Shown: positions 1-10,765, counted from the first letter of the stretch. The stretch: DNA of 64,000 nucleotides from Aldersonia sp. NBC_00410 (GCF_026342035.1 NZ_JAPENM010000008.1:186001-250000); one strand, 5' to 3'. The notes: generated from the letters alone by a model not told the origin. Translations and numbers: made by a program.

Positions 1-779
1 CGATCGCCGGAGTTATCGTCGTCGTCGGCGCGGTCGTGGGCGTCGCCCTGCTGACCAACGGCGACGACAGCTCCGAAAACACGGCGGCCAGCGCGAGCGC
101 CACCGCCGAGAACGGCGAATTCGTCTCGGAGAACACCCCCGGCGAGCTGCCCGAGCCGAAGGCGAAGCCGGACACGGTGAACTGCGAGTATCCCGCCTCG
201 GCGCAACCCGCAGCGAAGCCGAACAACCCGCCGCGCACCGACGGCATCCAGACCAGCGGTGACGACGCCACGGTCAGCCTCAGCGTGGCCACCAGTCAGG
301 GCGACCTCGGCCTCACCCTCGACAACGCGCACGCCCCGTGCACCGTCAACAGCTTCGTCAGCCTCGCCGGCCAGGGCTACTTCGACGGCACGTCCTGCCA
401 CCGGATGACGAACTCGGAGTCGCTGCGGGTGCTGCAGTGTGGCGACCCGACCGCCACCGGCACGGGCGGACCCGGCTACGAATTCTCCAACGAATACCCC
501 ACCGACCAGTACTCCGAGCAGGACCCCGGAATGTCGTCCCCGGTGCCCTACCAGCGCGGTGTGCTCGCCATGGCGAATGCGGGTCCCGACACCAACGGCA
601 GCCAGTTCTTCATCGTCTACGGTGATTCGCAGTTGCCGCCGGCCTACACCATCTTCGGCACGGTCGACGAGTCCGGGATGGCCACGCTCGACAAGATCGC
701 CGCGGGCGGTGTCGAGGGCGGCGGCCAGGACGGTAAGCCGGCGCTCCCGGTGACACTCACCAGCGTCCAGATCGACTAG
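1..779 (+). CDS. ppiB: Membrane-anchored peptidyl-prolyl cis-trans isomerase (cyclophilin), 5' end outside window
   Basis: The reading frame is open from base 3, so the gene starts before the window. The first 19 visible residues are a hydrophobic membrane segment rich in Ile and Val. An acidic, Ala/Pro-rich linker of about 70 residues follows, then a cyclophilin domain. Recognisable cyclophilin signatures are GYFDGTSCHR, FSNEYP, GVLAMANAGPDTNGSQFFI and FGTV. The likely role is proline isomerisation during folding of exported proteins outside the membrane. The arrangement (anchor, linker, cyclophilin, convergent with relA) matches M. tuberculosis PpiB (Rv2582) as I recall it. The domain contains extra cysteines compared with cytosolic cyclophilins. 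Two plausible GTG codons lie in the visible membrane segment, but the segment begins upstream of them, so they are not credible starts. Confidence 0.9.
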   Translation, partial: IAGVIVVVGAVVGVALLTNGDDSSENTAASASATAENGEFVSENTPGELPEPKAKPDTVNCEYPASAQPAAKPNNPPRTDGIQTSGDDATVSLSVATSQGDLGLTLDNAHAPCTVNSFVSLAGQGYFDGTSCHRMTNSESLRVLQCGDPTATGTGGPGYEFSNEYPTDQYSEQDPGMSSPVPYQRGVLAMANAGPDTNGSQFFIVYGDSQLPPAYTIFGTVDESGMATLDKIAAGGVEGGGQDGKPALPVTLTSVQID

Positions 780-792
780 TCACGCTTGTTGC

Positions 793-836
793 AAATGTGT
801 TCGCCCGCACGGAATATCGTGCGGGCGAACGCATTT
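793..836. terminator. Bidirectional hairpin terminator between ppiB and relA
   Basis: Arms 793-811 and 818-836 form a 19-bp stem with one G-T wobble and a 6-base loop. The stem begins with AAA and ends with TTT, so each strand reads a GC-rich hairpin closing on T residues. It sits exactly between two convergent genes, which is the expected place for a shared intrinsic terminator. Confidence 0.8.
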
Positions 837-838
837 CG

Positions 839-3184
839 CTATGCTGCGGATGTCACACGGTACACGTCGTAGACACCCTCTACGTTGCGTACGACGTTGA
901 GCACGTGCCCGAGGTGTTTCGGATCGCCCATCTCGAAGGTGAACCTGCTGATCGCGACGCGGTCACCGGAGGTCGTCACCGAGGCCGAGAGGATGTTCAC
1001 CCGCTCGTCGGCGAGCACCTTCGTCACGTCGCTGAGCAGCCGGTGCCGATCGAGCGCCTCCACCTGGATCGCGACCAGGAACACCGACGAGGCCGACGGT
1101 GCCCATTCGACCTCGATGATCCGCTCCTGCTGCTCGTGCAACGAGCCCGCGTTGGTGCAGTCGGTACGGTGCACGCTGACCGCGCCACCGCGGGTGACGA
1201 ACCCGAGAATCTGATCCCCGGGAACCGGGGTACAGCACTTCGCGAGCTTGGCAACCGTGCCGGGCGCACCCGGAATCAGCACACCGGCGTCGCCGGTCGT
1301 GCGGGGACGCAGCGGAGTGCTGGACGGGGTGGCCCGCTCGGCGAGCTCCTCCTCCACCGCGCCGACGCCGCCGAGATGGGCCACGAGGCGCTGCACGACG
1401 TGGTGCGCCGACACGTGGCTTTCGCCGACGGCCGTGTACAGCGCCGATACGTCGGCGTAGCGCAGTTCGTGCGCGATGACCGCCATCGAGTCGGCGCCCA
1501 TCAACCGCTGCAGCGGCAGCCCGACCCTGCGCACCTCCTTGGCGATCGCATCCTTGCCGTTCTCCAGCGCCTCCTCGCGCCGTTCCTTGGCGAACCACTG
1601 GCGGATCTTCGCCTTCGCCCGCGGTGACTTGGCGAAGCCCTGCCAGTCCCGGCTCGGGCCCGCATTCGGCGCCTTGGAGGTGAACACCTCCACGACCTCG
1701 CCGTTCTCCAGCTCTCGTTCGAGCGCCACGAGGCGGCCGTTGACCCGGGCACCGATACAGCGGTGCCCGACCTCGGTGTGCACCGCGTAGGCGAAATCCA
1801 CCGGTGTGGAACCGGACGGCAACGTGATCACGTCGCCCTTCGGCGTGAACACGAAGATTTCCTTGACGGCGAGGTCGTACCGCAGCGACTCGAGGAACTC
1901 CCCCGGATCCGCGGCCTCCCGTTGCCAGTCGAGCAACTGACGCATCCACGCCATGTCGTCGATCTCGCCGACATCTGTGGGTTTGCCGTCCTTCAACTCC
2001 TTGTAGCGCCAGTGCGCGGCGATGCCGAATTCGGCGGTGCGGTGCATATCGCGCGTGCGGATCTGCACCTCGAGCGGTTTGCCCTCGGGGCCGACAACAG
2101 TCGTGTGCAGCGACTGGTAGACGGCGAAGCGCGGCTGGGCGATGTAGTCCTTGAACCGGCCGGCCATCGGCTGCCAGAGCGAATGCACCACACCGACGGC
2201 GGCGTAACAATCGCGCACCTCGTCACAGAGGATCCGCACGCCGACGAGGTCGTGGATGTCGTCGAAGTCGCGACCCTTGACGATCATCTTCTGGTAGATC
2301 GACCAGTAGTGCTTCGGTCGGCCCTCGACGTCGGCATCGATCCGTGATGCACCGAGCGTGGAGGTGATCTCCGCCCGCACCTTCGCCAGATAGGTATCCC
2401 GCGAGGGTGCCCGGTCCGCCACGAGCCGCACGATCTCGTCGTACTTCTTCGGGTGCAGGATCGCGAAGGACAGATCCTCGAGCTCCCACTTGACCGTCGC
2501 CATGCCGAGCCGGTGCGCGAGCGGCGCGATGACCTCCAGCGTCTCCTTGGCCTTGCGCGCCTGCTTCTCCGGCGGCAGGAACCGCATGGTGCGCATGTTG
2601 TGCAGCCGGTCGGCGACCTTGATCACCAGCACGCGTGGATCCCGTGCCATCGCGATGATCATCTTGCGGATCGTCTCGGCCTCGGCCGCGTTGCCGAGCG
2701 TCACCTTGTCCAGCTTGGTGACACCGTCCACCAGGTGTGCGACCTCGGAGCCGAAATCCACTTCGAGCTGGTGGAGCGTGTAGCCGGTGTCCTCGACCGT
2801 GTCGTGCAGCAGTGCGGCGACGAGCGTGATCGTGTCCATTCCGAGCTCCGCGAGAATGCTCGCCACGGCCAGCGGATGGGTGATGTAGGGATCGCCGGAC
2901 TTGCGCATCTGATGCGCGTGCTTCTCGTCGGCTATGTCGTATGCGCGCTGCAACAGCGCGAGATCGGCCTTCGGATAGACATCCCGGTGCACCGCGACGA
3001 GCGGTTCGAGCACCGGCTTGATCGCCGTGTGCCGCTGCGCGGTGATCCGGCGCGCCAGCCGTGCCCGGACGCGCCGTGAGGCGGAGGTCGGGACCGGCGC
3101 GGGGCCGGGGCCTTGCGGCGCAGGCGCGGCGGCGCCCTGCGCAGGCGTCGTCTTGCCGGTGGACCGATCAACTTCCTGCGTCAC
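839..3184 (-). CDS. relA: Bifunctional (p)ppGpp synthetase/hydrolase Rel
   Basis: This 781-residue protein makes and degrades the stringent-response alarmone (p)ppGpp. The domain order is the long-Rel pattern. An HD hydrolase domain comes first (HDTVED at residues 127-132). A synthetase domain follows, with [11 protein letters not shown] and YQSLHT. A TGS domain is next ([17 protein letters not shown]), then a helical region and a C-terminal ACT domain beginning near [12 protein letters not shown]. The hydrolase HD pair is intact, so both activities are expected. The GTG start at 3184 is preceded by a strong GAGGAGG site about 7 bases upstream. The N-terminus has an Ala/Pro-rich tail of about 35 residues. 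M. tuberculosis Rel (Rv2583c) is of similar length. apt lies immediately upstream on the same strand, so the two may be co-transcribed. Confidence 0.97.
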   Translation of the reverse strand: MTQEVDRSTGKTTPAQGAAAPAPQGPGPAPVPTSASRRVRARLARRITAQRHTAIKPVLEPLVAVHRDVYPKADLALLQRAYDIADEKHAHQMRKSGDPYITHPLAVASILAELGMDTITLVAALLHDTVEDTGYTLHQLEVDFGSEVAHLVDGVTKLDKVTLGNAAEAETIRKMIIAMARDPRVLVIKVADRLHNMRTMRFLPPEKQARKAKETLEVIAPLAHRLGMATVKWELEDLSFAILHPKKYDEIVRLVADRAPSRDTYLAKVRAEITSTLGASRIDADVEGRPKHYWSIYQKMIVKGRDFDDIHDLVGVRILCDEVRDCYAAVGVVHSLWQPMAGRFKDYIAQPRFAVYQSLHTTVVGPEGKPLEVQIRTRDMHRTAEFGIAAHWRYKELKDGKPTDVGEIDDMAWMRQLLDWQREAADPGEFLESLRYDLAVKEIFVFTPKGDVITLPSGSTPVDFAYAVHTEVGHRCIGARVNGRLVALERELENGEVVEVFTSKAPNAGPSRDWQGFAKSPRAKAKIRQWFAKERREEALENGKDAIAKEVRRVGLPLQRLMGADSMAVIAHELRYADVSALYTAVGESHVSAHHVVQRLVAHLGGVGAVEEELAERATPSSTPLRPRTTGDAGVLIPGAPGTVAKLAKCCTPVPGDQILGFVTRGGAVSVHRTDCTNAGSLHEQQERIIEVEWAPSASSVFLVAIQVEALDRHRLLSDVTKVLADERVNILSASVTTSGDRVAISRFTFEMGDPKHLGHVLNVVRNVEGVYDVYRVTSAA

Positions 3185-3260
3185 GCCCGCACCTCCTCAC
3201 CGGTCGCTCACGCGAACGTCGGCATCGTCGGACCAACGCCGATCGGGCCAACTTTAGTCC

Positions 3261-3782
3261 TCAGACTTGCACCAAGGATGTCAGCGGGTAATCCCCCGCG
3301 CGGGAACGTCCGCCGAGCGCGGTCAACTCCAGCACGACACCAACGGCAGTGATGCTCGCACCGGCCTGGCCCAGCAACTCCGCCGCTGCCGCGAGCGTGC
3401 CGCCGGTGGCGAGGACGTCGTCGACGAGCAGGACCCGTTTGCCGCGCAGATCGAGCCCGTCGCCGGGGATTTCGAGGCGTGCGGTGCCGTACTCGAGCTG
3501 GTATTCGCGGGTGAGCACCGGCGGTGGCAATTTGCCGCCCTTGCGGACGGCGAGGACCCCACGGTTCAGCGCGATTGCCACACCGGCGCCGAGGAGAAAT
3601 CCGCGAGCGTCGATCCCCGCCACGAGGTCTGCATCCGGCCCGGTGGCCGCGAGGCCGTCGATGATCGCCTTCAGCGCCTCGCCGTCGGCGAAGACGGGGG
3701 TGAGGTCCGCGAACCGCACTCCGGGCGTGGGGAAATCATCGCGCCATCGGGTAAGCCGGTTGACCGCCTCCGCAGCGCTCAT
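3261..3782 (-). CDS. apt: Adenine phosphoribosyltransferase
   Basis: The enzyme salvages adenine by joining it to PRPP to give AMP. The 173-residue product carries the PRPP-binding motif VLLVDDVLATGGTLAA and the family's early segment DFPTPGVRFADLTPV. The ATG at 3782 is chosen because it overlaps the stop of the preceding lipoprotein gene (ATGA, 3779-3782), a typical translational coupling, and because the protein then aligns with normal Apt length. A longer open frame reaches 3917, but that would lie inside the lipoprotein gene and adds unrelated sequence. It stands between the lipoprotein gene and relA, as in mycobacteria. Confidence 0.95.
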   Translation of the reverse strand: MSAAEAVNRLTRWRDDFPTPGVRFADLTPVFADGEALKAIIDGLAATGPDADLVAGIDARGFLLGAGVAIALNRGVLAVRKGGKLPPPVLTREYQLEYGTARLEIPGDGLDLRGKRVLLVDDVLATGGTLAAAAELLGQAGASITAVGVVLELTALGGRSRAGDYPLTSLVQV

Positions 3783-5518
3783 CGCTTCAGCACCCATCGG
3801 TCCATATTCCAGCCCGTTCCCGCCTTGGTCGGGTTCGGAACTCCCGCACCGAGCCCCTGCGCGAAGGCTATCGTGCGTGGCTGCGCGAACAGCGGAATCG
3901 ACGGCAACTCGCTCCACAGCAGGTTCTCGGCCTCGGTGGACAGGTTCAGCTGGGAATCGGGCGACGGATCCGTACCCAGCTGGGCGACGATCGCGTCGTA
4001 CCGCGGATTGGCGAATCCACCGAAGTTCGAGGCGCTGCCCCCGCGCAATGCGTTGAGCGCGTCGGTGTCGAACGCGGCACCCGCGGTCCCCGGCGCGCTC
4101 GCAGTTCCGGTAAGCACCGCGTCGACCTTGCCCGCGCGCAATTCCTGCGGCCCGAACTGTGGCCCGCTCGCGTCCTCAACGGTAATTCCGGCGGGCTTGC
4201 AGGCGTCCGCGATAGCGGTCACCGTCTTGGCACGCCGGTCGTCCGGCGCAAGGTAGCCGATTCGCACAGTCGGGTTGGTGACGCCGGCCCGGCCGAGCGC
4301 GTCGACCGCGCCGGGCACATCGCCGCCGGGGAACACGGCCCCACCCGCGGCGACGGGCGGATAGATCAGCGTGTCCTGCTGCACGATCCGGGAATTGAGC
4401 ACGCCCGAGCCGAGTCCGCGCGCGTTTTCGAAACCCGGGTGCCCGAGCTGGTCGAACAACGCCGTGCGCGGGGCGCACAGTGCGAGCGCTCGACGAGCCT
4501 CGGGGTTGGCCAGCACGCCGCCGGTGCTCAGCACGAGTTGCTCGGCATTGCGCGACGGGACGTTCGCCGTGACGAAGTCCTTCATATCGAGGCCGGGCAC
4601 CGATTCGGCGCCGATGTCGATCACCTGAACCGCGTCGTCATCGACCTTCGCGGCGATGTCGAAGTTTTTCGGCCACAGCACGATTCGCGGGGTTTGGGGC
4701 TTGTTGCCCCACCATCGCTCGTTCGCGACGAGCACCAGACCGTCGTCCTCGGAGTAGGAGGAGATGCGGTAGGGCCCCGACGACGGGAACAGCGCGGTGT
4801 CGAGCTGTCCCGGTGTCAGGTTCCAGCCCGTGTTCCAGAAGTCCGCGATCCGGCCCAGCCCCTGCTGGTCGCCCGCCTGGACGGTCGTCACGACGCTGTC
4901 CACCCCGGCGGCGCGGGCAGCAATATGGGCGGGCATCAGTTCGGTGGCGGAAAACAACGTCTGCCACTCGGTGAACCCTTGCCCCGGCCGGAACACCACA
5001 GTGGCGTCTTTCGCACCCGGCTGGCACTCGACGCGATCGATGTCGGAGTAGCCGGCGGTGTCGGCCGAGTCGAACATCGGCAACCGCGCGCCGCCGTCAC
5101 CCGACCGCAGGAAGCGACCGCTGTTGGCGACCCAGGCCAGAACGAGATCATCGCACGTGGTCGGCGTGCCGTCGGAGTAGACGCCGTCCGGATTCAGTCG
5201 GTACTGCACGGTCAGCGCATCCCCTGGCACCACGGTGGCGGTGCCTGCATCCGTGTCGGTCACCGGGCCGCCCAGCGGCCCGACGTAGCTGAGCCCGGTC
5301 AGGGTGCGACCGAATGCGGCGAGCGCACCGGAGGACGCGCCCGCGGTGGTATTCGCGTTGTAGGTCGTGATCAGGTTGTCGATCGCGTAGCCGATCGAGG
5401 GCACCGGGCTCTCCTGCGAACAGCCGGTCAGCACCCCTGCGGTGACGCCGAACGCGGCCAGCACGGCAACGATGACACGAGCGCGTCGCCCGTCCGCGCC
5501 GGACAATCGGGCCCCCAC
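3779..5518 (-). CDS. Extracellular solute-binding lipoprotein (peptide ABC transporter, family 5 type)
   Basis: The 579-residue protein looks like an SBP_bac_5 solute-binding lipoprotein, which would capture a peptide-like or related solute outside the membrane. It begins with an Arg-rich stretch and a hydrophobic signal, then the lipobox VLTGC, where the Cys would be lipidated. Later segments such as YRLNPDGVYSDGTPTTCDDLVLAW and WWGNKPQTPRIVLW are typical of the family. GTG at 5518 starts one base after the secF stop; longer upstream frames run into secF. No permease or ATPase genes adjoin, so the transporter partners are elsewhere or absent. The position between secF and apt matches Rv2585c. 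The true substrate cannot be told from sequence. Confidence 0.85.
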   Translation of the reverse strand: MGARLSGADGRRARVIVAVLAAFGVTAGVLTGCSQESPVPSIGYAIDNLITTYNANTTAGASSGALAAFGRTLTGLSYVGPLGGPVTDTDAGTATVVPGDALTVQYRLNPDGVYSDGTPTTCDDLVLAWVANSGRFLRSGDGGARLPMFDSADTAGYSDIDRVECQPGAKDATVVFRPGQGFTEWQTLFSATELMPAHIAARAAGVDSVVTTVQAGDQQGLGRIADFWNTGWNLTPGQLDTALFPSSGPYRISSYSEDDGLVLVANERWWGNKPQTPRIVLWPKNFDIAAKVDDDAVQVIDIGAESVPGLDMKDFVTANVPSRNAEQLVLSTGGVLANPEARRALALCAPRTALFDQLGHPGFENARGLGSGVLNSRIVQQDTLIYPPVAAGGAVFPGGDVPGAVDALGRAGVTNPTVRIGYLAPDDRRAKTVTAIADACKPAGITVEDASGPQFGPQELRAGKVDAVLTGTASAPGTAGAAFDTDALNALRGGSASNFGGFANPRYDAIVAQLGTDPSPDSQLNLSTEAENLLWSELPSIPLFAQPRTIAFAQGLGAGVPNPTKAGTGWNMDRWVLKR

Positions 5519-5519
5519 C

Positions 5520-6758
5520 TCAGTGCCGCTTCTTCTGCCGCTTTCCGGTGGGCCGCGCACCCGGTCTGGGCGCCCCGGTCCGGGCCTCCCGAGCCGAGCG
5601 CTCGGCGGCATTGCCAGCGGGGCGGTCGAGAGTCGCGGTCGTGTTTGCGACGCGCACTCCCGCTGCGGTAGCGCCTGCCGGAGACGCGGCGGTTGTCTTC
5701 GCCGCCGCTCCCGTCTCCGCCTGTTCCCGGCGCGCGAGCACCTTCTTCGTGTGTGCCGCCACTGGTCCCCACCGTTCCTTGATCGACACGAGCAGCGGTG
5801 TCGCGAAGAAGATCGACGAATACGCGCCAACGATCATGCCGACGAGCTGGACCACGGCCAGATCCTTCAGTGTGCCGACCCCGAGCAGCCACACTGCGAC
5901 AACCAGCAGCCCGATCACCGGCAGAATGCCGATCACTGTCGTGTTGATCGAGCGCATCAACGTCTGGTTGATCGCCAGATTCGCCTGTTCGCCGTACGTG
6001 CGCCTATTCAGATGCAGGACTCCGCGCGTGTTTTCCTCCACCTTGTCGAACACCACGACGGAGTCGTACAGCGAGAAGCCGAGGATGGTCAGCAGACCGA
6101 TGACCGTTGCCGGCGTGACTTCGAGACCGACGATCGAGTACAGGCCCGCGGTCACCACCAGGTCGAAGACCAGGGCCGCCAGCGCGGCCAATGCCATGTC
6201 ACGTTCGTAGCGGACCGTGATGTAGAGGCTCACCAAGACAAGGAAGACCGCGAGCGCGATCAACGCCTTCTTGGTGATCTGGCTGCCCCAGGTCTCGCTG
6301 ACATCGGAGGTGCTGATCTCGTTACGACTCGGGTTGCCCGACGAGTCGACCGGCTGGAAGGCGTCGTACAGGGCATCGGTGAGGGTGGCGGCCTCCTGGA
6401 GGGTGAGCGCCTCGGACCGGATCTGGATCGTCGACGACGACCCCGACCCGACGGTCTGCACGGATACCGGTTCGGTGCCCAATGCCTCCGCATAGACAGC
6501 TTCGACTTGCGCGGTCGTGACGTTGTCCGCAGCGGGAAGCGAAATCTTCGAGCCACCCTCGAAGTCGATCCCGAGCGTGAAGCCACGGAACACGATGCTC
6601 AGGAGGCAGATCAGCATGACCACGCCGGTGATCGCGTAGTACACCCGGCGGCGCCCGACGATTTCGAACGCACCGGTACCGGTGTAGAGCCGGGAGAGCC
6701 GGCTGTGCTGCGGCGCCTGTTCCGTAATCACGGTTGCGCTCGTGTTCGACTCGCTCAT
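5520..6758 (-). CDS. secF: Protein translocase subunit SecF
   Basis: SecF works with SecD and YajC to help the Sec translocon release and pull proteins across the membrane using the proton gradient. The 412-residue sequence starts with a short cytoplasmic tail, then a first membrane helix (YYAITGVVMLICLLSIVF). The family hallmark GIDFEGGSKI follows, then a periplasmic domain and five C-terminal helices including VIGLLTILGFSLYDSVVVFDKV. The C-terminal tail is long, basic and Ala-rich, common in actinobacteria. ATG 6758 begins one base after the secD stop (TGAGATG), so it is preferred over the longer frame to 6824. Confidence 0.97.
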   Translation of the reverse strand: MSESNTSATVITEQAPQHSRLSRLYTGTGAFEIVGRRRVYYAITGVVMLICLLSIVFRGFTLGIDFEGGSKISLPAADNVTTAQVEAVYAEALGTEPVSVQTVGSGSSSTIQIRSEALTLQEAATLTDALYDAFQPVDSSGNPSRNEISTSDVSETWGSQITKKALIALAVFLVLVSLYITVRYERDMALAALAALVFDLVVTAGLYSIVGLEVTPATVIGLLTILGFSLYDSVVVFDKVEENTRGVLHLNRRTYGEQANLAINQTLMRSINTTVIGILPVIGLLVVAVWLLGVGTLKDLAVVQLVGMIVGAYSSIFFATPLLVSIKERWGPVAAHTKKVLARREQAETGAAAKTTAASPAGATAAGVRVANTTATLDRPAGNAAERSAREARTGAPRPGARPTGKRQKKRH

Positions 6759-6759
6759 C

Positions 6760-8451
6760 TCATGCCTCCCGTCCGGCGAGCACGGCCGCCTGCTTGCGTT
6801 CACGCGCGACCTGCTGGATCGCACCGAGACCGTTGACCGACGGTTTCGACCAGAACGACGTGCGCGAGGCGATGGTCACGAGCGGCGCGGTCACGAGGAA
6901 CACGACCACCACGTCGAGGATCGTGGTCAGGCCGAGGGTGAACGCGAAGCCGCGAACCTGCCCGACCGCGAGGGCGTAGAGCACCGCGGCGGCGATGAAG
7001 CTCACCGCGTTGCCGGAAAGGATCGTCCGGCGTGCCCGGGCCCAGCCGCGCGGCACCGCGGAGCGGAAACTTCGACCCTCACGCATCTCGTCCTTGATGC
7101 GTTCGAAGAACACCACGAACGAGTCCGCCGTCATGCCGATACCGATGATGAGGCCGGCGATTCCGGCGAGGTCGAGGGTGAAGTTGATCCACCGCCCGAG
7201 CAACACCATGATGCCGTAGACCATGACACCGGAGCAGACCAGCGACAGGGCGACGATCGCGCCGAGCAGCCGGTAGTACGCGAGTGAGTAGATCAGCACC
7301 GCGATCAGGCCGATGAGGCCGGCCACCAGACCCGCCTGCAGGGAGGCGAGACCGAGGGTCGCCGATACCGTTTCCGCCTCCGACGCCGAGAACGACAGCG
7401 GCAGCGAGCCGTATTTCAGGGTGTTCGCGAGTTCCTTCGCGGTGGACGCGGTGAAGTTGCCGGTGATCGAGGTGGCACTGCCGGCCGGCGTTGCCCCCTG
7501 CACCACCGGTGCGCTGACCACCTTCGAATCCAGCACGAACGCGGCCTGCTTGCCGATGTTCTGCGAGGTGAACTCCGCCCAGGTTTGGCTACCACCGGAC
7601 TTGAAATTCAGGCTGACCTCGTGACGCGCCTGCTGCGAGTTGAAGCCCGACGTCGCGTCCGCGATTTCCTGACCGTCGATGATGCTCGGACCAAGCAGAT
7701 ACACGTAGTCGCCCTCGGTCGAGCACGCGACCAGCGGGAGCGTCGGGTCGTCGTTGCCCTGCAACGGGTCGGGCGCGCTGCAGTCGAGTTCGGCCATCGC
7801 CTGCTGCTGCACCGTTGGATCGGTGCTTTGGCGGGTCGCCTTGGCGGCGGAGATCTCGGCTGCGGCCTGATCGGCGCTGCCGGCTTCCGCCGGCGTCTGT
7901 TCGGTCGGCGCCGGCGTCTGCTCACCGCTCGGCGCGGGCGCCTGGCTGGTCGTCGGTTCCTGCGCCGGGAACGGGCGGTTCTGTGGCTGTGGTGCCGGCT
8001 CGGCCGGTGCACCCGGTGGTGTTCCGGTCGCGGGCTCGGCCGGCGCCGGTGTGGAGGGCGCCCGGGCCTGGCCGGCGGGCTGGGAGGTGATGACGGGACG
8101 GATGTAGAGGCGCGCCGTCTGGCCGAGCGAGCGGGCCTGCGAACTGTTGTCGCCGGGGACCGTGATGACCAGGTTGTCGCCGTCGATGACGACCTCGGAG
8201 CCGGAGACGCCGAGTCCGTTGACGCGTGTCTCGATGATCTCCTGGGCGCGGCGCAGGCTGTCCTGGCTGGGTTTGCTGCCGTCGGGGGTCCGCGCGGTGA
8301 GCGTCACCCGGGTGCCGCCTTGCAGGTCGATACCCAACTTGGGTGTCGCGGATTGGTCGCCGGTGAAAAAGACGAGTGCATACACCACGGCTACGAGCAC
8401 TGCGAACAGTGCAAGCAGCCGGGTGGGCCGCACTTCCTGCGAGGATGCCAC
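6760..8451 (-). CDS. secD: Protein translocase subunit SecD
   Basis: SecD is the larger partner of SecF. The 563-residue product shows the N-terminal helix, the motif [12 protein letters not shown], and the C-terminal transmembrane bundle with [19 protein letters not shown]. Between them a low-complexity insert of roughly 80 residues rich in Pro, Ala, Gln and Glu interrupts the periplasmic domain. Such inserts are known in actinobacterial SecD, but this one is long. The GTG start at 8451 has an AGGAGA element upstream, although spaced rather far. secF follows directly. Confidence 0.96.
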   Translation of the reverse strand: MASSQEVRPTRLLALFAVLVAVVYALVFFTGDQSATPKLGIDLQGGTRVTLTARTPDGSKPSQDSLRRAQEIIETRVNGLGVSGSEVVIDGDNLVITVPGDNSSQARSLGQTARLYIRPVITSQPAGQARAPSTPAPAEPATGTPPGAPAEPAPQPQNRPFPAQEPTTSQAPAPSGEQTPAPTEQTPAEAGSADQAAAEISAAKATRQSTDPTVQQQAMAELDCSAPDPLQGNDDPTLPLVACSTEGDYVYLLGPSIIDGQEIADATSGFNSQQARHEVSLNFKSGGSQTWAEFTSQNIGKQAAFVLDSKVVSAPVVQGATPAGSATSITGNFTASTAKELANTLKYGSLPLSFSASEAETVSATLGLASLQAGLVAGLIGLIAVLIYSLAYYRLLGAIVALSLVCSGVMVYGIMVLLGRWINFTLDLAGIAGLIIGIGMTADSFVVFFERIKDEMREGRSFRSAVPRGWARARRTILSGNAVSFIAAAVLYALAVGQVRGFAFTLGLTTILDVVVVFLVTAPLVTIASRTSFWSKPSVNGLGAIQQVARERKQAAVLAGREA

Positions 8452-8536
8452 AGTCTGTTGTTCTCCTAGGTCTCAGCCGTGCCGTCGGCGCAGCTGACTA
8501 TTACGTGCGCGCGGCGAATCCACCGTTCACGCGCGC

Positions 8537-8579
8537 CGAAGCCCTCGCGGATGCCCAACTGGCATCTGCGAGGGCTTCG
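8537..8579. terminator. Strong hairpin between yajC and secD
   Basis: Arms 8537-8555 and 8561-8579 form a 19-bp stem with a single non-Watson-Crick position and a 5-base loop. It lies in the 134-base gap between yajC and secD, which are otherwise expected to be one operon. No T-run follows on the minus strand. It could be a partial terminator, a processing site or an RNA stabiliser that sets different YajC and SecDF levels; the sequence alone cannot decide. Confidence 0.55.
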
Positions 8580-8585
8580 CGTGCA

Positions 8586-8930
8586 TCATTCCTGGTTGAG
8601 GCGACGCTCGGTGTCTTCGGGCCGCTCCTCCGCGGTGTCCGAATCCGATACCGAGTCGATGTCCTCGGTCTCGTCCTCGTCCGCGAGTACTTCCCGGATC
8701 GCTAGCTTGAGCCAGGTCGTTACGACGTCATGCGCGATCTCGAGATCGACCGTGGTCGTGTCCACCTCGACGACCGTGCCATAGACGCCGGAGGAGGTGA
8801 CGACACGATCGCCGACCTTCACCGAGTCCTGCAGGTTGGCGGTCTTGGCCAGTTCCTTGCGCTGACGCCGCATGCTCAAAAACATCGGTACGAGCAGGGC
8901 AACAATCAGGAGCGGAAACAGGAGTTCCAT
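8586..8930 (-). CDS. yajC: Preprotein translocase accessory subunit YajC
   Basis: YajC is a small single-helix protein that associates with SecDF. The 114-residue product begins with a hydrophobic helix (LLFPLLIVALLVPMFLSM). The basic MRRQRKELAKTANLQDSVKVGDRV signature region comes next and identifies the family. The C-terminal tail is highly acidic (ADEDETEDIDSVSDSD), which is unusual next to the basic middle part. ATG 8930 has no clear ribosome-binding site. It is the first gene of the yajC-secD-secF order, with a hairpin between it and secD. Confidence 0.93.
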   Translation of the reverse strand: MELLFPLLIVALLVPMFLSMRRQRKELAKTANLQDSVKVGDRVVTSSGVYGTVVEVDTTTVDLEIAHDVVTTWLKLAIREVLADEDETEDIDSVSDSDTAEERPEDTERRLNQE

Positions 8931-9071
8931 TGTCGAAATCAGTCCTCGGAGATTTCAGGCGGGTTCGTCACTGACCCCGGTCGGGCCAGCGCAATTACCC
9001 AGTGTGCCACTAGCGTGCTTCGATCCCTACTCTGCGGCACCCGTGTCCGCTCGGTGCCCGATGGTGCCGCG

Positions 9072-10160
9072 CTACTCGAACAGGCCCATCTGCGGCTCGT
9101 TCGCGCGGACCTCGATCCCGCCGATCGCCAGATCGGGAGGCGGAACCAGGCCGAGTTGCTCCCATGCGGCTGCCGTCGCGACTCGTCCGCGCGGGGTGCG
9201 CGCGACCATCCCGGCCCGGACCAGGAACGGTTCGCAGACCTCCTCGACCGTCGCGGGTTCCTCACCGACCGCGACCGCGAGCGTCGAGACACCGACCGGC
9301 CCTCCGCCGAAGCTGCGAATCAATGCGGCGAGCACCGCTCGGTCGAGCCGATCGAGCCCGATCCGATCCACGTCGTAGACGGCGAGCGCGGCCTCTGCGA
9401 CTTCGACGGTGATGACTCCGTCGGCGCGCACATCGGCGTAGTCGCGCACCCGGCGCAGCAGCCGGTTCGCGATCCGTGGCGTCCCGCGCGAGCGGCCCGC
9501 AATCTCTGCCGCGGCGTCGGCGCCGAGCTCGATGCCGAGGATCCGCGCCGAGCGGGCGAGGATCAGTTGCAGCTCCGCGGGTTCGTAGAAGTCCATGTGC
9601 GCGGTGAAACCGAACCGGTCGCGCAGCGGTCCGGTGAGCGCTCCCGACCTGGTCGTCGCACCGACCAGCGTGAACGGTGCGACATCGAGCGGAATGGACG
9701 TCGCGCCGGGCCCCTTGCCGACCACCACGTCCACCCGGAAGTCCTCCATGGCGAGATAGAGCATCTCTTCGGCCGGGCGGGCGATCCGGTGAATCTCGTC
9801 GATGAACAGCACGTCGCCCTCGACGAGGTTGCTGAGCATCGCCGCGAGGTCGCCGGCCCGTTCCAGTGCCGGGCCGGACGTGACACGCAAGGCGGAGCCG
9901 AGTTCGCCGGCGATGATCATCGCCATGCTCGTCTTACCGAGGCCGGGCGGACCGGACATCAGAATGTGATCGGGTGTACCGCCGCGCATCTTCGCGCCGC
10001 GCAGCACAAGGGCGAGTTGTTCGCGCACCCGCGGCTGGCCGATGAAGTCGTCGAGCGAACTCGGTCGCAGACTTGTCTCGAGCTCGCCGTCCGAACTCAG
10101 GTACCTCGCGGTGACCGTCGAAGCCTCGGACTCCGCACCCACCTCGGGCTCGGTACTCAT
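9072..10160 (-). CDS. ruvB: Holliday junction branch migration ATPase RuvB
   Basis: RuvB is the AAA+ motor that, with RuvA, drives branch migration of Holliday junctions. The 362-residue sequence has Walker [10 protein letters not shown], Walker [11 protein letters not shown], sensor 1 around GATTRSG, and the C-terminal winged-helix region ending [17 protein letters not shown]. Length and motif order are normal. Its ATG overlaps the ruvA stop in an ATGA, so translation is coupled. It is the last gene of ruvCAB and should share the LexA control seen upstream of ruvC. Confidence 0.98.
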   Translation of the reverse strand: MSTEPEVGAESEASTVTARYLSSDGELETSLRPSSLDDFIGQPRVREQLALVLRGAKMRGGTPDHILMSGPPGLGKTSMAMIIAGELGSALRVTSGPALERAGDLAAMLSNLVEGDVLFIDEIHRIARPAEEMLYLAMEDFRVDVVVGKGPGATSIPLDVAPFTLVGATTRSGALTGPLRDRFGFTAHMDFYEPAELQLILARSARILGIELGADAAAEIAGRSRGTPRIANRLLRRVRDYADVRADGVITVEVAEAALAVYDVDRIGLDRLDRAVLAALIRSFGGGPVGVSTLAVAVGEEPATVEEVCEPFLVRAGMVARTPRGRVATAAAWEQLGLVPPPDLAIGGIEVRANEPQMGLFE

Positions 10161-10765
10161 TTGTTTTTCCCGAGCAGTGCCAATGCGGCGCGCAGGGCAC
10201 GGGAGCTGTCGAGCTCGGGTTGATCGGCGAGGACGGCATCGGTGGCCTGTTCGGCTTGCTTGGCCGGGAATCCGAGTCCGGTGAGCGCCTCCACGATCTG
10301 CTCGCGGACGGCGCCGACGGACGGGATCACCGCCCCGGAGCCACCCGGAATATCAGCTGTCGCAACGGCTTCCACTTTGTCGCGCAGCTCGACGACCATT
10401 CGTTCCGCGCCGCGCTTTCCGATGCCGGGCACCCGGGTGAGTGCGACGACGTTCCCTTCGGCCAGGGCCTTGCGCAATGCCTCCGGTTCGAGCACCGCCA
10501 GAATCGCCATCGCAAGCCGCGGCCCGACACCGGAGACGGTCTGCAACAATCCGAACAGCTCGCGCGACTCGGTGTCGGCGAAACCGTAGAGCGTCATCGA
10601 ATCCTCGCGGACGACCATCGCGCTGAACAGCCGGACCTCCGCACCGCGCTGCAACGTGGCCAGTGTCGCGGGGGTCGCGTTGAGCCGGTAGCCGACGCCT
10701 GCCGCCTCGAGCACCGCATGGTCGAGGCCGATGTCGAGTACCTCGCCGCGTACCGATGCGATCAT
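10157..10765 (-). CDS. ruvA: Holliday junction DNA-binding protein RuvA
   Basis: RuvA binds the four-way junction as a tetramer and loads RuvB. The 202-residue product starts [13 protein letters not shown], has the tandem helix-hairpin-helix segments ([17 protein letters not shown] and [16 protein letters not shown]), and a C-terminal RuvB-binding domain ([15 protein letters not shown]). It overlaps ruvC by four bases at its start and ruvB by four bases at its end. All expected parts are present. Confidence 0.98.
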   Translation of the reverse strand: MIASVRGEVLDIGLDHAVLEAAGVGYRLNATPATLATLQRGAEVRLFSAMVVREDSMTLYGFADTESRELFGLLQTVSGVGPRLAMAILAVLEPEALRKALAEGNVVALTRVPGIGKRGAERMVVELRDKVEAVATADIPGGSGAVIPSVGAVREQIVEALTGLGFPAKQAEQATDAVLADQPELDSSRALRAALALLGKNK

